Below, one piece after another: positions 53,234 to 57,754 of a stretch of DNA of 57,754 nucleotides (position 1 is its first letter; the number at the start of each line of letters is the position of its first letter). This stretch comes from a virus. A model generated the notes under the pieces. That model did no database searches. It was not told where the DNA came from and saw only the letters and a program-made list of their open reading frames with translations. The position numbers and the translations under genes are program-made. The stretch covers positions 1 to 57,754 of the IMG/VR virus record IMGVR_UViG_3300032897_000006, one strand, 5' to 3'.

Positions 53234-53326
53234 CGCACCTGACGCATCTGACAGATCGCGCATTAATATTACCGTGTGCGTGGTAGCTATTATATAGGGC
53301 AGTGCGTCAGATGCGTCAGTGCGTCA
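53231..53326. other. Candidate replication origin with inverted iterons
   Basis: Three 9-bp iterons (TGACGCACC, TGACGCATC, TGACAGATC) start at the VapE stop. Three inverted copies (TGCGTCA at 53303, 53312, 53320) close the region. Between them CGCGCA/TGTGCG forms a stem whose 12-base loop contains TAATATTAC, followed by an A+T-rich stretch. Placed directly after the helicase gene, this is a strong origin candidate. Confidence 0.6.
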
Positions 53327-53339
53327 GAGGCTTGTCGGA

Positions 53340-53705
53340 GAACTGAAAAAATTTTCCGGAAATAATCGGGAAGGGAGGAAATTTTTTCCGCTCCCCGTGA
53401 CCCAATTATTTTTTTGGATCGTTGCGGGTCCGGGCGGAATTCGGCGTGAGAATGCTTCTCAGTTGCAGTTACAGTTGCGAATGCCTCGCATTACGCGGCG
53501 TCGCATCGTGATTCATGTGAATTACGATGCCGCGGCGACAAGAATATATAACAATATCAACGGGTTAGTATTATATTCCAGCCGATTGCAGGGCGTTCTT
53601 GTATGTCTGCAATCCTGCCACACATTGCGAGGCATGACGCGAGATGCAGCGCGAATCGGTCAATAATGGCCAAAAATAGTTCTTGTTATGGTGACGGAAC
53701 ATGGC
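53340..53705. other. Gene-poor structured stretch
   Basis: No convincing gene. It holds more inverted repeats, including CGCATCGT/ACGATGCC near 53500-53530 and ATGCCTCGCATTACGC near 53480 against GCGAGGCATGACGC near 53627. It may extend the origin or carry transcripts between the helicase and the minus-strand gene. Confidence 0.4.
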
Positions 53706-54221
53706 CTATTTATCGCAAAACCGCGCACTTTCCACATTTTCAGTTGGTAGAGCTGCCAGTTCTTGCGCTGACATGCACGCGGCCGGGTTATCGTATCGCG
53801 CCGCTAAATGTGGCGTTTTCAGAGCCACCCGGCCGGAGTCTCCATTGTTTCCGTTAGGTGCCGCATTAAGCGCTTTGCGGCGTGCCAGCGATACAGCTCG
53901 GCCTTTTGCTCCATTCATGCTTAGCATGGCGCGCATGGCGTCGCGGGTTGCTACTTGCCCCGCGTGGCGCGTGGCCAGCTCTGGCAGTATGTCTGCTAGT
54001 GCCGCTGTAACGGTGGCTCTAATGGCGTTCCAATGGCCAGAGGGGATTCGCGCTACCTGCCGCGCCGTCTCCTCTGACAAGCCTTCTAGCGGCGCTCCAG
54101 CCGCCCAGTAGTGGCAAGCTATTGTTATGACTGCCCTATGCACCGGACCCGCCGCGCATTGCAGATGCCGGGAATGTAAAACCGTCTCCACCGGCATGGG
54201 TATAGGCTTCAGCTTGGCCAT
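53706..54221 (-). CDS. YdaU/DUF1376-like protein, 171 aa
   Basis: Residues 25-75 (VHRAVITIACHYWAAGAPLE, then ARQVARIPSGHWNAIRATVT) resemble the N-terminal winged-helix-like part of YdaU/DUF1376 replication proteins. The C-terminal half is basic and low-complexity. Transcribed leftward from the divergent region that holds early operator-promoter 4, so the same regulator may control both. Replication role is inference. Confidence 0.55.
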   Translation of the reverse strand: MAKLKPIPMPVETVLHSRHLQCAAGPVHRAVITIACHYWAAGAPLEGLSEETARQVARIPSGHWNAIRATVTAALADILPELATRHAGQVATRDAMRAMLSMNGAKGRAVSLARRKALNAAPNGNNGDSGRVALKTPHLAARYDNPAACMSAQELAALPTENVESARFCDK

Positions 54222-54280
54222 GCTGCAAAATATGGCGGATTCCCTAGCGTTTCAAACTTTTTTCAAAAAAATGCGATTTT

Positions 54281-54323
54281 CATCGGAATCCGTATTGCAT
54301 TATTTTTTCCGATGTTGTTTAAG
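54281..54323 (+). promoter_or_regulatory. Early operator-promoter 4
   Basis: CATCGGAA and TTCCGATG are 8-bp arms of a 34-bp element with -35 TTGCAT at base 15 and -10 TTTAAG 17 bases on. It drives the right-hand early array. The minus-strand gene ends its start 60 bases away, so one site could act both ways. Confidence 0.7.
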
Positions 54324-54332
54324 CTAATTCAT

Positions 54333-54352
54333 GCGCTGGCAACGGCCGGTGC
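54333..54352 (+). other. Leader stem-loop (right copy of the 51-aa gene)
   Basis: GCGCTGGC, loop AACG, GCCGGTGC: eight pairs with two G-U. The left copy at 4-23 has the same left arm with a different right arm that also pairs. Confidence 0.65.
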
Positions 54353-54371
54353 CGCAAACTGGAGAGACTAG

Positions 54372-54527
54372 ATGAGCGAAAAAATCGTTATGTATCTTGT
54401 GACCATGCACCGTAAAGATGGCCATGTTTTCAACTATGAAGTACCGAAACATAATTTACGGGAATGGTTGAAGCAATGCTCCGCCGTGCTGCTTCCGGGT
54501 GAAGCGCTCTGTTACAGCGAAAAGTAA
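54372..54527 (+). CDS. Small early protein, 51 aa (right copy)
   Basis: Near-identical to the gene at 43-198; only a Val/Met difference at residue 12. Leader and CTGGAGA site match too. First gene behind early operator-promoter 4. Shows that the two window ends carry versions of one array. Function unknown. Confidence 0.75.
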   Translation: MSEKIVMYLVTMHRKDGHVFNYEVPKHNLREWLKQCSAVLLPGEALCYSEK

Positions 54528-54541
54528 GCAAATCTCAATTT

Positions 54542-54564
54542 AATCCGCTGCATTGCGGCGGATT
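54542..54564 (+). other. Intergenic stem-loop (right copy)
   Basis: AATCCGC/GCGGATT, 7 bp, loop TGCATTGCG. Counterpart of 213-235: arms conserved, loop changed. Confidence 0.55.
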
Positions 54565-54595
54565 ATGTGGCGATTTTGCCGATATGGAGAAAAAA

Positions 54596-54784
54596 ATGTC
54601 TGAAAAATACGTTGTCTTTCAACGTAGCTGCAAAAGTTTTGAAGATTTGGGCCGTGCGCGCAAGAAAATTATACGGCGCAATCTGACCATTGAAGAGGCG
54701 CGGCAAATGTGCGCGAATTTCAATGACAATCGGACTCCGGCGCAAATTAAAGCCGGGACAAAATGCGAGTTTACCGCGCAATAA
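54596..54784 (+). CDS. Basic early protein, 62 aa
   Basis: Helical, basic protein (LGRARKKIIRRNLTIEEARQ, then GTKCEFTAQ). The ATG follows TGGAGAAAAAA; an ATG four codons earlier is less well placed. The EEARQMCANFND segment looks like a helix recalled from plasmid and phage small proteins. No left-hand counterpart. Function unknown. Confidence 0.6.
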   Translation: MSEKYVVFQRSCKSFEDLGRARKKIIRRNLTIEEARQMCANFNDNRTPAQIKAGTKCEFTAQ

Positions 54785-54790
54785 TCTGGT

Positions 54791-54838
54791 AAATTGCAAT
54801 TCAATAGGCCGGGAAGCTGGCCTATTCTGTGGCAATTT
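54791..54838 (+). other. Two-tier leader stem-loop
   Basis: Inner arms AATAGGCC/GGCCTATT (8 bp) and outer arms AAATTGC/GCAATTT (7 bp) stack into one long stem. CTGGAGTGACC and the ATG at 54860 follow. Confidence 0.65.
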
Positions 54839-54859
54839 CGCCTAAGCTGGAGTGACCAG

Positions 54860-55144
54860 ATGAGACAAGCGATTGTAACGAAATATCTAGGCGCAACGAA
54901 TCAGCGCGGTAGCCGCATTGTTGCGGAATGCGCGGGCGGCCGGATCATTGTTCCGTATTATTCCGAAATGAACACAGATGAGAATCATTTTCACGCGGCC
55001 ATGAAATTGGCGCACAAAATGGGCTGGCATGGTCCGAAATTTGAAGGCAATTGGATTGCGGGCGGGTTGCCGGGGAACGCTGGTAATGTCTATTGCTACA
55101 ATGATGAATTGCCCGATACGCAATACAAAATAGACCCCCCGTAA
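54860..55144 (+). CDS. Conserved early protein, 94 aa
   Basis: QAIVTKYLGATNQRGSRIVA, then AAMKLAHKMGW and GGLPGNAGNVYCYN, is a pattern I recall from small proteins on proteobacterial phages and plasmids. Compact alpha/beta. The ATG follows CTGGAGTGACCAG. Function unknown. Confidence 0.7.
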   Translation: MRQAIVTKYLGATNQRGSRIVAECAGGRIIVPYYSEMNTDENHFHAAMKLAHKMGWHGPKFEGNWIAGGLPGNAGNVYCYNDELPDTQYKIDPP

Positions 55145-55158
55145 TCCGATTGCTTTAG

Positions 55159-55182
55159 ATTGCCAGCCTAGGCGCTGGCAAT
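55159..55182 (+). other. Leader stem-loop before the acidic gene
   Basis: ATTGCCAGC and GCTGGCAAT are perfect 9-bp arms with a six-base loop; outer GATTG/CAATC adds pairing. CTGGAGA follows. Confidence 0.68.
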
Positions 55183-55206
55183 TTCAAACAATCTGGAGAC
55201 TATAAG

Positions 55207-55614
55207 ATGGAAATTGATATAACTTCATTCGTAACGAATGAGAATCCCCGTGATTTTTCCGCGAGCGTTGCGGAAATTGGGAATAATGCGGCGCGGGACA
55301 CATGGCAAGCCGCATGCGAGCAAGCCTCTGATTCTCCTTTGCTCAATACTGAGGATGAATTGCAAGCGCTCCGTGACCATGCAAAAGAGTTTGGCGTGTG
55401 GGATGCTGAAGAAATCGCCGGCTGGAATGCGGATGAATGCAACGCTTTGCTAATCCAGATGATTAGTGGCGACATGCGCGAAATGGGCATGGATGATTGT
55501 GATTTAGAGGATTTTGACTGGCAGGAATGCCGGGAACGCCAAGAGGCGGGGCAATGTCCTTCAAATCTCTATATGGGGGATGACGGTCGGTATTATTATT
55601 ATCTAGGGATTTAG
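55207..55614 (+). CDS. Acidic early protein, 135 aa
   Basis: Acidic, helical, with WNADECNALLIQMISGDMRE (residues 73-92), recalled from plasmid and phage hypotheticals. Ends in a Tyr-rich GDDGRYYYYLGI. Could be a DNA mimic, but that is speculation from charge. The ATG follows CTGGAGACTATAAG. Function unknown. Confidence 0.7.
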   Translation: MEIDITSFVTNENPRDFSASVAEIGNNAARDTWQAACEQASDSPLLNTEDELQALRDHAKEFGVWDAEEIAGWNADECNALLIQMISGDMREMGMDDCDLEDFDWQECRERQEAGQCPSNLYMGDDGRYYYYLGI

Positions 55615-55643
55615 CACAAAAACCGCGTGATTTTATTATAAAA

Positions 55644-55685
55644 CATCGGAATTGCAGTTGACAAACAATTCCGATGCCTTATAAG
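55644..55685 (+). promoter_or_regulatory. Early operator-promoter 5
   Basis: CATCGGAATTG and CAATTCCGATG are perfect 11-bp arms over 33 bp. -35 TTGACA begins at base 15, -10 TATAAG follows after 16 bases. The best palindrome of the set; drives the gene at 55734. Confidence 0.8.
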
Positions 55686-55694
55686 TGAATTACG

Positions 55695-55713
55695 CGCTGG
55701 CATAGTGCCGGCG
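55695..55713 (+). other. Leader stem-loop before the 138-aa gene
   Basis: CGCTGGCA, loop TAG, TGCCGGCG: eight pairs with one G-U. TGGAGAAACC follows. Confidence 0.62.
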
Positions 55714-55733
55714 GCGAACATGGAGAAACCAAA

Positions 55734-56150
55734 TTGGCAGACATGACATTAGCGAGTCTCGCGGCGTCGGCTCTTAGCGCCTTGCATAATTGCCGCAAGC
55801 GGGACGTGGAATCAAAATGGGAATCTATATGGCAATCCCGGCTTGAAGATGAGCTGAAAGAACATTTGCCTCGCGGCTCTGGCTTCGATTGCGGCACGAC
55901 TCTGGACATTGAAGCCAGCAAGCCGGAACGCCTAGTCTTCAAGACATCCTTTCATCACATGGATGAACACGGCGGGTATGACGGATGGACTGAGCATAGC
56001 ATCATCGTGACTCCCAGCCTAGTTTATGGTTTTGAGTTGCGAGTCACGGGGAGAGATCGTAACGGCATTAAGGACTACATCGCTGAAACCATGCACAACG
56101 CGCTAGGCGTTAAGGCGGGCTGGGATACTTTCAAATTTCAATCTCCCTAG
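55734..56150 (+). CDS. Hypothetical early protein, 138 aa
   Basis: Alpha/beta protein with an N-terminal helical half and a beta-rich second half (HGGYDGWTEHSIIVTPSLVY, then FELRVTGRDRNGIKDY). The TTG start fits the array's usual distance from GGAGAAACC; an ATG three codons later is the alternative. It is the only gene of its leader group and has no left counterpart. Function unknown. Confidence 0.65.
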   Translation: MADMTLASLAASALSALHNCRKRDVESKWESIWQSRLEDELKEHLPRGSGFDCGTTLDIEASKPERLVFKTSFHHMDEHGGYDGWTEHSIIVTPSLVYGFELRVTGRDRNGIKDYIAETMHNALGVKAGWDTFKFQSP

Positions 56151-56169
56151 AGCGTAACGCTTAAATTAT

Positions 56170-56185
56170 CGGCCGATTGCGGCCG
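56170..56185 (+). other. Leader stem-loop before the 83-aa gene
   Basis: CGGCCG, loop ATTG, CGGCCG, with flanks AACGCTTAA and CTTAAACGTTA adding outer pairs. Shares the flanks with the elements at 660 and 56485. Confidence 0.62.
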
Positions 56186-56219
56186 GTATCTTAAACGTTA
56201 TCAAGTAGGAAGGCTAATT

Positions 56220-56471
56220 ATGAAGATCAACAATGAAGATTACGCCGCGCTAAAGAATGCCATCTCTGGCGCGCTAGGAAATTGTAAGGTGGCGGATGTC
56301 GCGGCCAATTATGAGAGGGTCGGTTTATCAGAAAAGCGCTTGCGTTGGGATTTGCTCTGGAGCGTTCAAAACATTGTCCGCCAGCCAATTTTTGATCGAA
56401 TCTATAAGTATGCACATGATGACCATGTTGACACGGCATTGCGGCGAATTGTGAAGGAAATTTCTGTTTAA
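56220..56471 (+). CDS. Conserved early protein, 83 aa (paralogue of 396)
   Basis: Paralogue of the 84-aa gene at 396-650: same length and the same RWDLLWSVQNIVRQPIFDRI segment and C-terminus, with many DNA differences. ATG follows TAGGAAGGCTAATT, and it has its own leader hairpin, whereas the left copy follows a membrane microprotein. Function unknown. Confidence 0.75.
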   Translation: MKINNEDYAALKNAISGALGNCKVADVAANYERVGLSEKRLRWDLLWSVQNIVRQPIFDRIYKYAHDDHVDTALRRIVKEISV

Positions 56472-56472
56472 T

Positions 56473-56516
56473 AACGCTTAAAATTGCCACCTTGCGAGGT
56501 GGCAGTCTTAAACGTT
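56473..56516 (+). other. Long leader stem-loop before the 106-aa gene
   Basis: Outer arms AACGCTTAA/TTAAACGTT and inner arms TGCCACC/GGTGGCA (56485-56504). The inner stem differs from those at 660 and 56170 while pairing is retained. Confidence 0.65.
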
Positions 56517-56536
56517 AACAAAGTGAAAGCAATATC

Positions 56537-56857
56537 ATGGCGAAATTTGACGTTACCTATGAAATTACAACGCCCGAATCGGCTGAATCCGGCGATTATG
56601 AGGAGTTAGGCTATATTGCTGAAGGCGTTTCGTTTCGTGAAGCGGTTTATTTGGTAAAATCCACGCGCACAAGTCTTTGTGATGGCATTACGTGCATCGA
56701 GGCAAGCGATTCCCGCATTGACCAAGCTCGCTGGATTACCGTTTCCAACGGCATGGAATTTGAAACCGGCGCCCATGAGTCGCGCAATCTCCACATTCCG
56801 AACCATATCACGGCCGCGTCGCGCCACCGCATCATGCGGATTGTTGAATCATTCTGA
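56537..56857 (+). CDS. Conserved early protein, 106 aa
   Basis: FDVTYEITTPESAESGDYEE, then LHIPNHITAASRHRIMRIV, is a pattern I recall from small proteins of proteobacterial phages and plasmids. Mixed alpha/beta. ATG follows AAAGTGAAAGCAATATC. No left-hand counterpart. Function unknown. Confidence 0.75.
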   Translation: MAKFDVTYEITTPESAESGDYEELGYIAEGVSFREAVYLVKSTRTSLCDGITCIEASDSRIDQARWITVSNGMEFETGAHESRNLHIPNHITAASRHRIMRIVESF

Positions 56858-56907
56858 AATTTCTTGAAGCAGCGTCGCGGCGCTGCTTTGACAAATAGCA
56901 GAAAAAA

Positions 56908-56950
56908 CATCGCAATAATTGTTGACTAAACAATTACGATGTTTTAGAAC
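56908..56950 (+). promoter_or_regulatory. Early operator-promoter 6
   Basis: CATCGCAAT and its partner around AACAATTACGATG form a 34-bp imperfect palindrome; -35 TTGACT at base 15, -10 TAGAAC 17 bases on. It drives the right copy of the 190-aa gene. In the left array the same gene has a different arm sequence (promoter 2). Confidence 0.72.
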
Positions 56951-56957
56951 TATTCAC

Positions 56958-56978
56958 GCGCTGGCAACGGGTTAGCGC
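56958..56978 (+). other. Leader stem-loop (right copy of the 190-aa gene)
   Basis: Same sequence as 1761-1781: GCGCTGGC with GGTTAGCGC, including two G-U pairs. Confidence 0.65.
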
Positions 56979-56995
56979 GAATCTGGAGAAACCGA

Positions 56996-57568
56996 ATGAC
57001 CGTAAAACTTGAACTTCATGTCTCTTCCGCTATCTCCGTCGCCATTGAGTCGGTCGGTAACAAGATTGAGAGCGCGGATTATTTCGATGAGCTGCAAGAG
57101 GCCGCAAACGATGAGGTGGGCGGGGAAGCAGAAAACGCCTGCACCTATTACGCGGATTGCGAGGAGATCATCCAGCGCTATGAATCCGAACATGGCTCTG
57201 AAGCGGAAGAGTTATCCGACGCCGGCGGCGCGCAATTCAAGGCAAGCGAATTCCAGAAAGCCATGGTGCAATATGCTAGGGCCGTCGCGGATTGCGCTAT
57301 CCGCGCCATGGTGCAGCAAGAGATTGAATCGCTCAAAGAGGCATACACAAATCTTTGCGAATCCTTCATGGATGATGAATATTTTGAAGATCATGATCCG
57401 ATTCCCGTTACCGTGGAAATTTCATGCCTCTATGGTTGGGCCGCGCATAACCGTGAAACGCCGGAGGGAGTCTGCATCTGGCACCGGCTGGAAGGCGAGA
57501 CAGAGGCGCGGGCAATCCAGTGCAATGGCCTATGGCTTAGCGTTTGCTGGACGCCTGAGAGGGCATGA
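56996..57568 (+). CDS. Acidic early protein, 190 aa (right copy)
   Basis: Copy of the gene at 1799-2371, with a few substitutions in the first 145 residues and a more variable patch near residues 150-170. Same leader, same ATGA overlap with the His-rich microprotein. Its different promoter arms show that operator and gene evolve separately. Function unknown. Confidence 0.75.
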   Translation: MTVKLELHVSSAISVAIESVGNKIESADYFDELQEAANDEVGGEAENACTYYADCEEIIQRYESEHGSEAEELSDAGGAQFKASEFQKAMVQYARAVADCAIRAMVQQEIESLKEAYTNLCESFMDDEYFEDHDPIPVTVEISCLYGWAAHNRETPEGVCIWHRLEGETEARAIQCNGLWLSVCWTPERA

Positions 57569-57666
57569 GTCACAGGCATAGGCGCCGCCACAAGCATGGG
57601 GGGCACCATGCGCTCCACCTGCTCCTGGAGCTGCTTCATATCATTCTACACCTAACCGCGCATTGA
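57565..57666 (+). CDS. His/Arg-rich microprotein, 33 aa (right copy)
   Basis: Copy of 2368-2469. Two residue changes (Gly/Arg at 4, Arg/His at 14) and several silent changes. His content rises to eight in the first 15 residues after Met-Ser. Hydrophobic second half unchanged. Confidence 0.55.
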   Translation: MSHRHRRRHKHGGHHALHLLLELLHIILHLTAH

Positions 57667-57754
57667 CGATCATGGGGCGGGGGGCTGAGGCGCCCCGCAT
57701 CATGACCGGCTACGGTCAAAGCCTGGAATGGTCCGGGCTTCACATGGAAAGCAA
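57569..57754 (+). repeat. Window end matching 2372-2558
   Basis: Nearly identical to the stretch after the left 190-aa gene, including the AAGCCTGGA leader hairpin. The window stops at the base before the next start codon would appear. Together with 1-232 versus 54329-54560, this makes the two window ends related. Confidence 0.8.

Noticed and set aside
53319-53666. 115-codon plus-strand frame after the VapE gene
   Set aside because: It runs through the inverted iterons and other inverted repeats, lacks a ribosome site, and its translation has no recognisable domain; the region reads better as noncoding.
1-57754. CRISPR array or insertion sequence
   Set aside because: No regularly spaced direct repeats with unique spacers, no transposase, and no terminal inverted repeats with target duplication were found by eye.

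Overview
The window looks like most or all of a dsDNA tailed-phage genome of the podovirus type, about 50% G+C. It carries a large terminase, portal, scaffold, capsid, head-tail adaptor, a large tail-hub-like protein, three internal-virion-type proteins, fibres, a holin and a SleB lysin, and I see no tape measure or tail tube. It also carries plasmid-type functions: a StbB/ParA-like partition ATPase with a partner gene, one or two winged-helix Rep-like proteins and a resolvase-type serine recombinase. I therefore read it as a phage-plasmid. A GcrA-like regulator, a family typical of Alphaproteobacteria, makes an alphaproteobacterial host likely; this is inference.

Layout. 1-5.7 kb (+): an array of small early genes, then two exported proteins and a terminator. 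8.2-5.9 kb (-): HTH regulator, RusA, cytosine methyltransferase with a second open frame on the same DNA, a zinc-ribbon microprotein and GcrA. 8.3-12.6 kb (+): ERF/YqaJ recombination, DUF7694, KTSC and serine recombinase genes. 12.6-32.5 kb (+): packaging, head and tail, interrupted by an HNH-AP2 gene and by an antisense HNH gene. 32.6-40.9 kb (+): very basic small proteins, fibre-type proteins and lysis. 42.8-40.9 kb (-): five accessory genes including a YkgJ-like cysteine-cluster protein. 43-48.9 kb: Rep, partition and secreted-protein genes. 48.9-51.2 kb: tRNA-like elements, an initiator-type tRNA, an adenine methyltransferase and small genes. 51.5-53.4 kb (+): a VapE helicase followed by an iteron-bearing candidate origin. 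54.3-57.75 kb (+): a second early array closely related to the one at 1-2.6 kb.

How it may work. Six early promoters share one design: a 33-34 bp inverted repeat beginning CATC and ending GATG, with the -35 box starting at base 15 (usually TTGACA) and the -10 box just beyond the right arm. This suggests one repressor, or early-gene activator, controlling both arrays. Downstream, nearly every early gene is preceded by its own stem-loop and a CTGGAG ribosome site. The stem sequences differ but pairing is kept through compensatory and G-U changes, so the RNA structure itself appears to be selected. HTH proteins at 4268, 8157 (-) and 17955 are candidate regulators.

Other striking points are an apparent circularly permuted tRNA (3' half before 5' half), two genes that seem to start at AUU or AUC six bases after GGAGG, two 12-residue basic peptides ending HRGKRK, a stem-loop with TAATATTAC in its loop between inverted iterons, and near-duplicate ends suggesting either a duplicated array or variant ends of a circular molecule. 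Gene names rest on recalled family motifs only; no database search was possible.
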